Shown piece by piece: positions 31,206 through 43,627 of a DNA stretch of 64,000 nt (position 1 is its first letter; each line of letters begins with the position of its first letter). The DNA is from Spiroplasma endosymbiont of Nebria brevicollis (GTDB lineage Bacteria; Bacillota_I; Bacilli_A; Mycoplasmatales; VBWQ01), in assembly GCF_964030895.1 (NCBI RefSeq), contig NZ_OZ034986.1, positions 930,001 to 994,000 of the forward strand, in the 5' to 3' direction. The notes under the pieces were generated by a model. The model searched no databases. It was not told where the DNA came from and worked only from the letters and a program-made list of their open reading frames with translations. The position numbers were made by a program, and so were the translations under genes.

Positions 31206-31367
31206 ATGTCAGCACATAAGAAAAATAAAGAAGATTTATTAAATAAACAAATGATTGTTAGATTAACTATAGATGAATATTATGAATTTAAAAAATATTG
31301 CTTAGAAAATCATATTACAATTAATGCTTTTTTAAGGAGTTTAATTAAAAATGCAATTAAAAAATAA
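31206..31367 (+). CDS. Ribbon-helix-helix DNA-binding protein
   Basis: 53 aa. QMIVRLTIDEYYEFKKYCLE then HITINAFLRSLIKNAIKK: classic strand (MIVRLT) plus two helices of the RHH fold. The middle differs from P1 (22,484), so operator preference may differ. Overlaps the nuclease start by 17 bp. Confidence 0.7.
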   Translation: MSAHKKNKEDLLNKQMIVRLTIDEYYEFKKYCLENHITINAFLRSLIKNAIKK

Positions 31368-31992
31368 TTTAATTTTTAAAAAAGATACACATCAATATTT
31401 TTTAAATAAACAAGAAAAAATATCAGTATCTAAAATTATTCAATATTATTTATATGAAGATAAAAATCCTTATGAAAATATACCTTTTGATAGATTAGAA
31501 AATGCTAGATTAAGAGGAGAAACTGTTCATAAAGTAGCAGAATTATATTTTAAAAATATAAATATTAATAATATAAAAGATAAATTATTAAATAATATTC
31601 AACATTTATTTAATAAAAATTATTTACAATATTGTGAAAATTTATTAAATAATTTACAAGAATTTAAAGTAAATACTAAATATATATGTGAACAAGTATT
31701 TACTTATGATATTATTGCTGGAACACCAGATTTAATTTATAAAGAAAATAATTTATATACAATAATTGATTTTAAAACATTATCAAATATGTATAAAGAA
31801 AATAAAGAAAAATCAATATTACAATTAACTGCTTATTATTGAATATTAAAAAATAATGGTTTTAATTTATCAAATACACATTATATTTATTGAATTCAAA
31901 AAGATAATGTAGAAAAAATATTAGTAGAAATAACAGATGAATTAGTATATGAATGAGAAATGGCAATTGCACTTTGAAAGGAAAATCACTAA
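31351..31992 (+). CDS. PD-(D/E)XK exonuclease (RecB/Cas4-like)
   Basis: 213 aa. Same as P1 (22,629) apart from residues 17-25 and the C-terminus (ALWKENH). Motifs GTPDLIY, IIDFKTL and LQLTAYYW are intact. Stop overlaps the recT start by one base (TAATG). Confidence 0.82.
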
Positions 31993-32789
31993 TGGCAAAT
32001 TTAACTTTACCTAAAAATATAGATAAATCAAAAATACAACAATTTACTAACTATTATGAATTAACAAAATTAAATGATAAAAAATTATCAACATTAAATC
32101 CACAATCAGTTATTAATACTTTAGCAACTATATTTGAATTAGATTTAAGTAATAATCCAATTAAAAAAGAAATAGCATTAATACCTTATAATAATGAATT
32201 ACAAGTACAAATACAAGAAGATGGTTTTTTAACTTTATTACAACGTTCAAATTGTGTAATTGATTTTCAAAGAGAAATTATTACTGATAAACATATTTTT
32301 AATAAAGAAACTCAACGTTGAGAATTAGACCCTAGTAAAATATTTGAAAATAAAATAATTATTGGTTATTATGGTATGATTTCTATTAAAAATTATTTAG
32401 GTAAAATAATTACTTTTATTAAAGGTATGACTAAACAAGAATGTGAAGAACATAAAAAAAAATATAGTAAAGCAAATGGTAATAGTCCATGAACTACTAG
32501 TTTTAATGCTATGGCACTTAAAACAGTTATTAAAGCAATTATTAGAGATATTAATAAAGACCCTAGTATTAAATTAGAAAATCAAAATATTGTTGATAGA
32601 GCAATGCAAATTGATCAAGCAATAGTATTAGATAATGAAAATATAATGTATGTTGATAATCCAAATAATGATAATAAAGAAATTAAATTAAAATCTATTG
32701 AAGAACCAAAAGAAGAAATAAATATTAATTATGAACAAATACAAACTAATATTGATAATTTAGATAAGGTAGTATTTAGTAATGAATAA
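31992..32789 (+). CDS. RecT-like annealing protein, divergent core
   Basis: 265 aa. Core MANLTLPKNIDKSKIQQFTN... differs from P1's RecT, but motifs of the same superfamily can be seen: QSVINTLATIFELDLSNNPIKKEIALIPYNNEL, VQIQEDGFLTLLQRSNCVI, IGYYGMISI, NAMALKTVIKAIIRDI. The acidic C-terminal tail (NPNNDNKEIKLKSIEEPKEE...) is identical to P1. The core has been exchanged while the tail and neighbours stayed. Confidence 0.75.
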
Positions 32790-33303
32790 TTATTTACTTT
32801 CAATTGACCCAAGTATAAAAAATACTGGGTTTACATTATGAGAAAATAAAAAACCAGTATGAATAAATAGTTATAGTTTTAAAAAATATACTGAAAAATA
32901 TATTGAAATTAAATTTAATGCTTTTATAATTGATGAAATTAATAGTTATGATGAATGTATAAATAAAAATAATTTATATTTAGTAATTGAACGTGGGATA
33001 TTTAATCCAAAATTTGGTAAAGGTAAAGAAACATTAGACCATTTACGTGGTTTTATTGTTGGACAATTTAATAAATTATTAACTAAAGATATGTTAGTTA
33101 GTAGTAGTGAATGAAGAAAATGATATCAAAATTTAGATGAAATTAAATATAATTGAAATTATAAACCTTGAACTAAAGAGTTATCAATTGAACTTTCTCA
33201 ATTCATGATTAAGAACCATAATTGAAATATTAAAATTAAAGACCATGACCAAGCAGAAAGTTTATTAATTGGTTGATATTATTTAAATAAGGAAGTGAAA
33301 TAA
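32782..33303 (+). CDS. RuvC-like Holliday-junction resolvase
   Basis: 173 aa. YLLSIDPSIKNTGFTLWE, YLVIERGIFNPKFG and KDHDQAESLLIGW keep the acidic residues. Residues about 24-70 are a different insert from P1 and P3. Overlaps recT and the next gene. Confidence 0.8.
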
Positions 33304-33425
33304 TGTCTTGATGAGAAATATTAATAATTATAAATTCTACAATAATAGCATTAATAAATTTAGGTTGTTTTATTGTTTTATTAATTGATTTATTAAAGGA
33401 AAAAAGAAAATGAAAACTAAATTAA
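33303..33425 (+). CDS. Single-span membrane peptide, 40 aa
   Basis: MSWWEILIIINSTIIALINL..., one helix plus basic tail; P2 copy of 24,631. Confidence 0.65.
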
Positions 33426-33586
33426 AATGTATTTGTAAAGATTGTAATAGTAAAGTATTAATTAAATTACAATCTACAGATTTAGAAAATACTTCTGTTC
33501 AATTTTTTAAAATGTGTAAAAAACATCAATTAGATTTTAATAATAAAGTAAAAGAAATTAAAGAATATTATAAAAATAAGGAGTAA
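33410..33586 (+). CDS. Zinc-ribbon protein, 58 aa
   Basis: MKTKLKCICKDCNSKVLI...KMCKKHQLDFNNK: CxCxxC plus CxxH would bind Zn. Intact here, frameshifted in P1. It ends 4 bp before the large-terminase start because of the block inversion in P2. Confidence 0.75.
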   Translation: MKTKLKCICKDCNSKVLIKLQSTDLENTSVQFFKMCKKHQLDFNNKVKEIKEYYKNKE

Positions 33587-33590
33587 TAAT

Positions 33591-35012
33591 ATGAATAAAG
33601 AATTTACTTATCTTAATGAAATTAGTTATTGATTATTAAATAAAAGTGATTTTACTCATAGTGAATATAATCTTAGTGGTAGTAGATATTCTAGTAAAAC
33701 ATATAGTATAGCAGAAGAATTAGCAATATTAATAGTTATATCAATTAAAGTACAAAAATCAATTGCTATTTATGCATTTAGAAAATTAAATAAAGATATT
33801 AATGATTTAGTAAAAGAAATATATAATGCTTTAATAATAATTGGATTGAATGATTATAAAGACTTTACTTTAAAATACCCTAATAAGCAAGCAGACTTTC
33901 GTTTTAAAGGTTTTAAATCATTTATTAGGGTAATGGGTGTATATAGTAATTCAAATGATAGAATACCTTTAAAAGGTCTTTCTCGTAGTGAAATAAAAGG
34001 TTTTGATTTAGCAATTGAATGATGTGAAGAAGCAAATGAATTTAGTCAACAAGAATTTCAAGCAATAACATTTGCATTAGGTAATGCTAAAAAAAGAATA
34101 AAAATAAAAAGTTGTAATCCAGATAATATTTATCAATATTATATTGAATATATGAATAAAATTGTACCTTTTAATTTAGAAATAATGAAAGAAAAAAATG
34201 AACAAATTAAATCAATATTTGATAATAATATTTTTAAATTATTTCATTATAGTAATTGAAAAGTAAATGCTCATAATCTTACATTAGATATGATTAATGA
34301 TTTAGAAGAATTAAAAGTATTAGATCCAATTAAAGCACAAAGTTGATATTATGGTGTACCAAGTATTTTACAAGGTGCTATTTTTGCTAGATATTTAGAT
34401 AAAGTTAATACTAAATTAGATTTTCAAGTACAAAGATTAACTGGTGGTTTAGATATAGGTATGGCAACAAGTCCAAGTGGTCATCCTACATCTGCTTCAT
34501 TATGATTTATTGGTGAAAATGATAATGGTAGAAGAGCACATAAAGAAAGTGAATTTTATCATAGTAATGTTACTATGCAATATAAAGATACTGATACTTT
34601 AGCAAATGATATTATTAATTATTATATTAATGAAAGTAAACGTTATATAGCAATGTTATTTGGTTTTACTTGTTATGTTGATTATGGTAATGGTGGGTTA
34701 GTATTTATTGATGTTTTAAAAAGTTGAGTTAAAAAACGTAATATAACATGATTAAAATTTATAGCAGTAGATAAATCAATTTTATATTTAAATGATAGAA
34801 TTGATTTTACAACAATTTGTATGCTTAAAAATATTATTAGTTTTAATTGAGAAAGATGTCAAGAAACTAAAAGACAATATAGTTTAATGCAATGATTAGA
34901 TAAAAAGAAATTAGATACTAATAATAATACTCCGAAAATGTTAGATTTACATGATGATACTTGAGATAGTGATATGTATGCATTAATGCATGAAATGAAA
35001 TGAAATGATTAA
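33591..35012 (+). CDS. terL: Terminase large subunit, C-terminus truncated by 5-bp duplication
   Basis: 473 aa. ATPase: Walker A LSGSRYSSKTYS (about residues 28-39), Walker B FDLAIEWCEEANEF (about 140). Nuclease: GGLDIGMATSPSG (Asp, about 283), CYVDYGNGG, LDLHDDTWDSDMYAL near the end. It translocates DNA into the capsid and cuts it. A third TGAAA unit (34,991-35,005; P3 has two) shifts the last codons, so it ends HEMKWND, losing about 18 residues seen in P3 (54,828). Active-site residues remain. GGAG ribosome site comes from the end of the early operon. Confidence 0.88.
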
Positions 35013-35069
35013 TTAATGGTATTAATAATAAATTATTAATTAATAAAAATAATTTTGGTGGTGATTAAT

Positions 35070-36425
35070 ATGATAAATACAATGGAATATTTAAGTTGTG
35101 ATAAAAAAGATTGATATATTGATATACCAATGATTATTGCTCAAAAATCAACTAAATTATGATTAGGTAAAGGATTTTTATTTAATTCAAGTAAAAAAGA
35201 AATATTAGATTATCTTAATGAAATGAATTTAAAAGATAAATGATTAGAAAAATTTTATAAATTTGGTTTACAAAATTCACTAATGGGTAAAGTATTTATT
35301 ATGATTATAGTTAATGAAGATAATAGTAAATCCCTTAAAATATTACCTAATAGTTTTTGTGGTAGAGTTGCTAAATATAATGAACAAGAACAATCAGCAG
35401 AATTTTATTTTATTAATGAACAAGCTGATAGTGCTACTTTAACTTGAGTAACAATACAAAATGGAAAAGTTAAATATGAAACATATAAAGATAATAATAA
35501 AGATATTATTTTAGGTTCTACAAGAACTAAATTAAAACCAAATATAACACCATTAAATACTTATGAAATTAAAAATCCATTTAATTATATTCCTATTTTT
35601 GAAATAACTAATTTACCAATTATTAATTTATATGGTAATACAACTACTTTAAATGCTTATCCAGATTGTACAGCAGTATGAGATTTAATATGAGATTTAA
35701 ATCAAGTTATTAAGAAAAAAAGATTAGAAAGAGAATTTAATGTTACTACTTTATTTGCTGTATTAGATAATGAAACAGTTAAAGAAATGCAAGAAAATGG
35801 TAATATTATTGAAAATCCTAAAAAAGATATGATAGTTAATGTTGGTAGTGCTGGATATGATAAAAATGGTAATGGTAGTATGCAAATTATACAAGGTGAC
35901 CCAAAATTTAGTGAATATTGATTAGATTATAATGGTACTGCTAAAGCAATATTTAATGGTTCTGGTTATGATTATGATGAACATGGTAATGATGTTTATA
36001 CTAATAAAACACAAAGTATGTTTAATAATAAATTTGATATGGAAACAACAGAAATTAAAATAGCATTTTATAGTGCTTATTTTTATCGTATATTTGATTT
36101 ACTTCTTATTAGTGAAAATTTATGAAATGGTATTGGTGAAAGACCTTATTCATTTAAATTTATACCTATAGCAATGACTGACCAAATAGTACAAGACCAA
36201 ATTATTAATTCAAGATTAAATAATGGTACTATGACAGTAAGTGAAGCAATTGGTGAATATGATAATATTGACCAACTTATGGCAGAAAATAAATTAGAAA
36301 ATATTATTATAGAAAATAAAAAATTAAATAAAGAATTAGGAGATAGTGAAAATGAGCAATCATCAACGAATTCAATTAATGAAACACGCACATCTAAATC
36401 TAAAGAGACAACAAGCAATAATTAA
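35070..36425 (+). CDS. Portal protein
   Basis: 451 aa following TerL. Portal-like layout: N-terminal WYIDIPMIIAQKSTKLWLGKG, wing region, a stem region AVWDLIWDLNQVIKKKRLEREF, and C-terminal helices QIVQDQIINSRLNNGTMTVS with a Glu/Asn/Ser-rich tail. It would form the dodecameric ring through which TerL pumps DNA. Identified by position after terL, length and pattern rather than a strict motif. Overlaps the tail gene by 74 bp in another frame. Confidence 0.7.
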
Positions 36426-39306
36426 ACGTTTAAGTCATTGAAAAATATTTCCATTTATAATTAATAATGGAGCAATACCTTTAACTGAAACTGGTTATAA
36501 ACCTATTAATAGTAAAATTAGTGATTTTGGTCAATATGAATTAATACTTTCTGGTAATACTCCAGTTGTATGTATTTGAAAAAATAGTACTAAAATCTAT
36601 CAAAAAAATAAAGGTATAACAGACCCAACTACTCATAAAACTACTGGACAAGACCAATATTATACTAAACAATATAAAATTGGTGATTATTGAAATGCTT
36701 ATTTAATTGATGATACAAGTGGTGTAGATTTTGGTGGTTTACCTAATAATCAATTATTTAAAACAATTTCTACAACAAGACAATATATATTAGTTATGTT
36801 TGAAGAACAAATTACAGTAGATGATTATTTACAATTTTTTTGTGTATTTAATGATAAAAATGAAAATATTGGTGGTAATACTGGTAAAAATCAAGATAGA
36901 CAATTATTATATATTTCAAATGTAACTAATTATTATAGTCCTTATAATGGTGAATTTAGTATGCAAGTATTAACTTTTAGTTCAGTTAATGATAGAGCAG
37001 TAGCAAGTGGTCAAAATACGCTTGATTATGTACAATATGCAAGTCCAGGTAGTGGTTATGCTTTCCCTACTATTCAAAATAGTTTAGTAACGTTAAATCG
37101 TACTTTAATGCGTGATATTGGAGTTAGATATAGTCATAGACAATCTTATGGTTTAGAATTATTATCTAGTTGTTATTATTATGGTAGACCTATAATACAA
37201 GGTCAAGCACCTAATCAAATTAATAATAATGAAATATTTGAACAAAAAGTATTTGCTTCAAGAAGATTATTTATTGCTGGTAATAATGACCGTTCAAGTA
37301 CATCAGTTAAAAATAATGGTGGTTTATTAGCAGGTATTAATGATAAAATAACTACTAATAGTCATCCAGAAACTACATTTTATAATTTAATGGATGCAAA
37401 ACCTACTGGATATCTTAATTTTAAAAATTGAAAAGAATGATTATCAACTAGTTTAAATTTACAAGCAAATTTATTTGTTACAAAAGATTTTAAAGGTATG
37501 TTAGCATTTGATAAAACAAAAGCAACTAATAGTAATGGTACAGCAATTGGAGAAGCTAAATTCTTTTGAGATAGTGAATGAAATATTAATAATATCTCTG
37601 GTAATTATAATGTAGATATGTCTAGTAATTTTAAATATAAAGACCCAGATACTAATTTAATTATTGGTTCACCAACTGTAGATTATTCAAAAATAAGTCA
37701 AAAATATATGAGTGCTATATTAAATTTTAATTCAGTAGTATTTAGTAGTTTAATACAAATGCCTTATGATAGTGTACAATGATTACCTTTTGCTTTAAGT
37801 GATATACCATTAATTGGTAAATTATTAAATGTTTTAAGTTTAGGTATTCCAATTGGTTTTATTATTAATCAAAATAATCAACAATATAAAAAAATGTTAT
37901 ATTTTAATGGTTTCATGTCAGCATTTTTTACAAATAATTTAGAAAATATTATTGGTAATGGTGGTTTAATTCCATTAAATGCTTTTGCTAATGAAAATGC
38001 TTTTGCTATTGGTAAATTATTAGGTGCTAATGTTTCTACAACTGCTATGACTATGAAATTAACTGATAGAATATCAGTATATCCATGAGACCCTAAAACT
38101 GGTCATAAATTAAAAACAAAAGAACAAATAAGTACAGTTGATTTATCACAAAAGAAAAATAATAAAGTTTATATTTTAGCAGAAGATACTGAATTTTTAG
38201 ATATAGCAAGTCCATTAACTAACTTAGACACAGAAATGCAATGAAATCCAACAAGTAATGGTGTTAGTGATGGTTCTAATTATGCATACATTATTGATAC
38301 AATTGTAACTCAATCATTACATCAAGGTGAAGAAAGACATACATTTTATAGTGATAATCCATTTACTTATCAAGGTGATTATAATGAACTTTCAGTTGCT
38401 CAATTTAGATATAAAAATAAAGGTGCTTTAACTAATAATGCTTTTAATTGAACTACTTTATATAAATTAAATCATGATGAATATAAAGAAACTGAAGAAA
38501 CTACATTTAGTTATCCAGCAAACATATTACCACCAAGTCCACAAAATATAGCAAAATCAATAATTATTATTCCAGATTTAAAAATAGAAATGACAGCAAA
38601 TAATATTCCTTTAACAAATATAAATGTTAGACCATATCAATCTAATAATAACGAATGGAAAAAAAATAATCCAAATAAATTGGTTAATTATGAAATTAAT
38701 TTAAAATCTTTATTAGACCCAACATTATTAATTAATACTTTTAATGACTTACAAAGATATTATAAAAGTATAACATTATATTATGATTATAATATTGAAA
38801 CAAAAGAAGAAATACAAAATTCACCAGATAATAAATTAATAAAATATTCAAGTATTGAAAATTTTAGACCAACAAAAATTGACAATACAAGTATAACTAT
38901 TGATTTAAAAGATTTAAAATTTAATAAAAATAGACCCCAAGAAAATCTTTATGAAAATACTTGATATCACACAGCAAATACTGATACTACTTCTGGTATG
39001 GCATATAATTATTTTTTTAGTGATAATAGACAAATGCCTTATGAATTAATTGGATATAATTTTAATCTATCTATATTTTTTGGTACCGGCATAAGAGTAG
39101 ATGAAAGTTATGAAAATAAATCATGTATTAATATGAGTATTGTAGATAATAACTTAAAATGAACATTTTATTTACAAGCAAATTTAGGAAAAATTGAATG
39201 TAGATGAGATAATTATACTATAATAAGTCCCTTTTTAACTTATGGTATGAGATATATAAATAGTATTAAAGCTAATATTACTAAAATAGTATTAAATACA
39301 AGATAA
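36352..39306 (+). CDS. 984 aa tail protein with variable C-terminal tip
   Basis: ATG 36352 after TTAGGAG. Residues 1-650 are conserved in all three prophages: mainly beta, with LFKTISTTRQYILVMFEEQI, DIGVRYSHRQSYGLELLSSC, and a hydrophobic part near residues 480-560 (LIGKLLNVLSLGIPIGFIIN, then FNGFMSAFFTN) that might insert in a membrane, as tail-knob loops of short-tailed phages do. The last ~190 residues, from about ANILPPSPQNIAK on, differ between copies except for short anchors (DPTLLINTFNDL, I-L-N-x-R end). The likely role is tail knob or distal tail with a receptor-contact tip; this is inference. Confidence 0.7.
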
Positions 39307-39363
39307 AAAATATTTTTATGTTATAATTTTAATTATTAAAATATTTTTATGGAGTATATATAA

Positions 39364-39660
39364 ATGAATAAAAAGTTAAAAAAAATAAAATTTAAAGAAA
39401 AAAAAACATGATTAATAGTTTTTAGTATTATATTTTTAATTACAGCACTATATTATTTAATAACATTAATTTATTGAGATAATTATTTTGGAAATTTAAA
39501 TATTTCAACTGATAAGACAAGAATTTATTTTTTTAATGATAGATATTTTTTAATTAAAATAATGATTTTTATGTTAGTATGTTCTTTTACTTTTATAATA
39601 ACTTGAATAATTTTAAAAATTAGAAAAATTGAAACTAACATTCTCCCACAATCTAATTAA
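39364..39660 (+). CDS. Small two-span membrane protein of P2 late end
   Basis: 98 aa, ribosome site ATGGAG. Helices LIVFSIIFLITALYYLITL and IMIFMLVCSFTFIITWIIL, with a charged extracytoplasmic loop, and C-terminus NILPQSN. Preceded by its own TATAAT (39,324 region), so it may be expressed alone. It replaces the unrelated P1 (26,051) and P3 (60,579) proteins. Confidence 0.7.
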
Positions 39661-39686
39661 AAAGTTACCAATTAAGGTAACTTTTT
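39659..39686. terminator. Bidirectional terminator (P2)
   Basis: AAAAAGTTACC-aattaa-GGTAACTTTTT, 11-bp stem with T-runs on both strands. Because of the inversion it now separates the tail block from the fibre gene. Confidence 0.85.
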
Positions 39687-39690
39687 ATAT

Positions 39691-41796
39691 TTATTCTTGT
39701 AATTCTTCTAATTTTAAAATATTTCCATAAGTAATACCACCAGCGTTGTTAATTCTAATACAAATATTATTAACTTCTAATTTAAACAACTCAATTCTAT
39801 TTTTAACTACATTTCAATTTCGTACATAACTATCTATTGTATATATACAATCAATCTTGTTTGATACTAGTTTATCAAATTCTTTAGTTATAGAATAAGA
39901 AATAGGTTGCGTATCTCCGTATCACATATAAGTAACTCTATATTTTTTACCCACAATAAAAGTATATAAAATTCTATCTTTAGTTTGTCTTGTTCCTACT
40001 TCTTTTCATTTTGGACATGGACAAGGTGTTGGTGGTATTGGTGGAGTTATTGGTAATATTTGTTCACTATAATTTTTAGTATTTGTATTTTCTGCTTCTT
40101 CTAATGAAAGCAAAAAACCAGTTTGGTAATTATATTTTTTTAAATAAATCATTGCTGATGTAACACCTAAATCAACATAATTAGTTACTACCTTTTGATT
40201 ATTTTCTGCTTGAAATGTACTATCTAATATAGCAGGTGCGCCTCTTCACATAAAAATTAAATATTTACTACTTCCATTACTTTTAAGATATGCTCATGAA
40301 TAACTAACACGATATAAAGTGTTTAATTTAAAATTAAATGCAATATTATCATTCTCATTACTAATAGTACCAACTGATTTTCATTTAATAAAATTTAATT
40401 CATTAATTTTATCATCAACATATTTTTTATGTGGAATATCTAAATCATCAGTTACAAACGGATTATTTCTATATGTTAATGTAATATTACCTTTTTTAAT
40501 AACATTATTAATTAAATTAGTAGTAGTATCTTTATCATCTTTATTATCAAATATTCTATTTTCATCAACTGAACTTCCCCCAGTAGCACTAATTTTATTA
40601 TTTTCATCAATAGTAATATTATCCCCTGCAGTTAATTTATCTTGTTTATTAATTATTTTATTATCTACATATTTTTTTACTCAACCACCATTAGGAATTC
40701 ATAAATCATTACCTTCATCTGGCATTTTGTGATATATTAATTCTGTTGTTCCTTCATAAACAAGATTTAATTTATTTTCTTTTTTATCTAATAAATTATT
40801 AGTTTCTTCTTTTTTATAATAATCAGTTAAATCTGGCGGTTCACTACCACCAGTAGCACTAATAATATTATCTTTAATAGTTATATTAGTACCTGCAATT
40901 AATTTATCTTGTTTTAATAATAATTTATCATCTGCATATTTTTTTGGAATTAAAGTTCCATTTAAATAACTTGAGTAATCTTCTGTAAACGGATTAAAAT
41001 TTTTATAAGCAACTCATTTATATATAAAATTAGGTACTAAAGTATGTTTTAAAATTTCAATAGCATTTTTTTTATCATCAAGGTCATCAAAATAAATTAC
41101 TTTATCACTAACATCACTATTAACTATATGAGTTTCTTTATCATATTTAATATTAATAGTTTTTTTTGGACTTTTAAATTCAGGTACTGTAGTACTTGTA
41201 TTAATACCTCTAGTATCAATATTAACAACTGGTCTTAACATATTTTGTGTATTAGTAATAGTAATTTTAGTTCTAATATCTAATGATTTTATATTAGTAT
41301 ATGGTATATATGCATTTAATGGACTATCTTCTCCACAATTTGAAATAAATTTATTAAAATAATTATTTTTTTGTGGTTCTATTCCTTTTAAATTAAAACC
41401 TTTAATATTTGGATATTCTTTAATTTTTCTTAAATAATTAAATACTTCGGGTGGGATAAAATAAGGGTCATCTGGATTAGTTTCACTATAAGTTAATCCA
41501 CCTTGACTAATTGAACCTTGACCACGTAAATAATCTACATCTTTAGTTAATAAAAATCTAACATAATTAGTAGTTGCTGTTTGAACATTATCTGTAAAAT
41601 CTGTTGGTGTTATTTCTGGTCATTTTTTACTAATAGTAAAACCACTTAAATAATCAATATTACTACTAGCTACAGATATTGCAAATCAAATTTCATTATC
41701 TGGAGTAGTTACTTTATCAAATAATAATTCATTAAAATATTTTGATAATTTAAATTCTTCAACTGTAATAAATAATATTGGGTCTTTAATTGCCAT
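39691..41796 (-). CDS. Adaptor/receptor-binding fibre protein, 701 aa
   Basis: ATG 41796 (ribosome site AAGGAG). Residues 1-110 (ITVEEFKLSKYFNELFFDKV...) look like a head-tail adaptor. Around residue 285 are fibre-type repeats: KYADDKLLLKQDKLIAGTNI followed by DNIISATGG, then DYYKKEETNNLLDKK. In P2 a second repeat unit follows (KYVDNKIINKQDKLTAGDNI, ISATGGSS, KKYVDDKINEL). Sequence is shared with P3 up to about residue 340; the rest is different, ending with a Pro/Cys loop (ITPPIPPTPCPCPKW) and the common LEELQE terminus. Confidence 0.7.
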
Positions 41797-41819
41797 AATT
41801 TACTCCTTAATGTAAAAAT

Positions 41820-41839
41820 AAAGGGTATTTAAACCCTTT
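41820..41839 (-). terminator. Hairpin before the fibre gene (P2)
   Basis: AAAGGGT-atttaa-ACCCTTT, 7-bp stem with a following T-rich stretch on the minus strand, between the 113 aa gene and the fibre gene. It could partly terminate late transcripts. The P3 equivalent is at 53,125. Confidence 0.6.
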
Positions 41840-42179
41840 AAATTTTAATTTTAGTTGCTTTCTTTTTATCTTTTTCTGATAATTCTTTCTTTTTAGATTT
41901 TTGTGCTATTACAAAATTATCAATTTGTTCTTGTTCTACATTAAAACTATCAAGTAATTTAGCAGTTGATGTAGTTTCTAATTGTAATTGAGAATTAATT
42001 TGTTTAATATTTGCTTTAATAAATTCTAATTCTTTATTATTTTTTAATTCTTTTGCTAAATTTGATTGTTTTGATTTTTTAATAAATTTTGATAATAATA
42101 GTAAAACAATAGTCACAATTACTCCACTAGTAACTGCTCCTCCTATAATTCCACTTAATAAATATACTGTTAAATTCAT
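41838..42179 (-). CDS. Single-span membrane protein with coiled coil, 113 aa
   Basis: N-terminal Gly-rich helix (YLLSGIIGGAVTSGVIVTIV) then a charged helical domain and very basic end KKATKIKI. Compared with P3 (52,785) the membrane part is the same and the rest is strongly diverged. Could be a holin- or spanin-like membrane partner; not provable. Confidence 0.65.
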   Translation of the reverse strand: MNLTVYLLSGIIGGAVTSGVIVTIVLLLLSKFIKKSKQSNLAKELKNNKELEFIKANIKQINSQLQLETTSTAKLLDSFNVEQEQIDNFVIAQKSKKKELSEKDKKKATKIKI

Positions 42180-42185
42180 TTTTTA

Positions 42186-42701
42186 TTACACCTTTTCTAT
42201 TTGAATTTTATTTGAATGATTTTTACATAAAATACATTCTTTTTTATGTTTTTTAATTTGTTGATATTGATAAATTAAATAAGGACTTGTAATAATAATT
42301 GGAATTATTATTAATCCAAATTTAAGTAATTTTCCATAATTACCTAATTTAGTTGCTAGATTTAATCCTATATGACTAAACATTGGAAATAAAGTTAAAA
42401 CCAAATGGTCAGGTCAAGTAAAATTATATTGAGTTGTATAACTTCCAATTCCCATTTCTATTGGTATTTTAGGTAGTAATCATGGTGTTATTGTAAAAAA
42501 TAATGTTATTAATATACCAATAATATGACTAGTTATTTTTAAAATATTAGATATTAATATTTTGATTTTATCTATATGAGTACTATTTTTATTAAATCAA
42601 ATTTTATTTAATTTTTTATATTCTTTATTATCTTTTGATATTGGATTAATAGTATTTCATATACCAATTGGTTTAATAGGTTTTGTTAAATCTATATCCA
42701 T
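42186..42701 (-). CDS. Late membrane protein, 171 aa
   Basis: ATG 42701 with AGGTGA 6 bp upstream. Three hydrophobic segments (about 50-75, 92-110, 118-140), then a Cys-containing basic tail (KKHKKECILCKNHSNK) that could bind Zn. Identical to P3 (52,263). Function unknown; possibly membrane passage of DNA or lysis. Confidence 0.65.
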
Positions 42702-42709
42702 ATAATCAC

Positions 42710-43627
42710 CTACTTTCATGTTTTATATTTACTTTTATTTTTATAAATAGAAATACCTATATTTTTAGTAGTACTACTTGTTTTATGAAAATTTAAATAT
42801 TCTTTTCTTTCTACTCTTCATGCTCTACTACCTAATTCAGTTTTTGGTAAAGTTTTAAATTCTTTAAGTTTAAAAAATCCACGTTCTAATCTATTAATAA
42901 ATGCAGTTGTTTTTAATACATTAATATTAGTTGATTTAAGCACATTATAGCGTTGTTTACCTTTACTAATACCTTTCTCTTCTTTAAGTTGTTTCTTAAC
43001 ATATTTACGTATTTGTGAAGGTAAAAAACCCCTTAAAAAATATCTTCAAAATATTGTTCCAGCACCACTACCATTTTTACCTTTTTGAACTTTCATTAAT
43101 TCTCAAGTCTCTTCATTTACATTAGGATAAGTATATGGACCATATCAACGTTTATTTTTATATGTATCAGATTGTATTAAAACTTGTAATAATCCTAATT
43201 TAAGTGATTTATTAGATTTATAAAATAAACCTTTTTTTAATCATGAACTAGATAATATTACTCAACCTTTATCATCTTTATTATCAGTTTCTTTTACATC
43301 TTTATTATTTAAATCTTTAGTATCTTTAGTTTTATTATCTTTAAATAAATTATTAACTTTTTTAATTGGATTAACAAATAATTTATCTAATTCAGTTTTT
43401 AAAATAGTTAATTCATTAGGTTTTAAAATAGATAATAATTTTTTAGCAATATTAGGATTAAAAACTGAATAAGGTTGATTTAATTCTTCAATAGAAACAT
43501 TTTCACTATCTAATACTGATTTTAATCCATTATCTTTACTATAATTTTTTAATAAACTAACAATTAATACTCGAATATCATCACTTGCTAATGCAGAATA
43601 TATTAATCTAATAATTAAAGGTAACAT
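42710..43627 (-). CDS. Late protein, 305 aa, unknown
   Basis: N-terminal helical domain (MLPLIIRLIYSALASDDIRV...), a low-complexity KDTKDLNNKDVKETDNKDDK linker near residues 100-121, then a basic C-domain with WYGPYTYPNVNEETWELM and GSGAGTIFWRYFLRGFLPSQ. Start overlaps the previous stop (TAATG). Family not recognised. Basic C-domain and late position fit a minor head or ejection protein. Confidence 0.6.

Noticed and set aside
36146..36418. Minus-strand 90 aa ORF opposite the portal gene, repeated at 57,375
   Set aside because: It is antisense to a conserved portal C-terminus and is repeated only because the portal gene is.
40319..40732. Plus-strand 137 aa hydrophobic ORF inside the P2 fibre gene
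   Set aside because: Antisense of the fibre coding sequence; hydrophobicity is an artefact of the complementary frame and there is no ribosome site.
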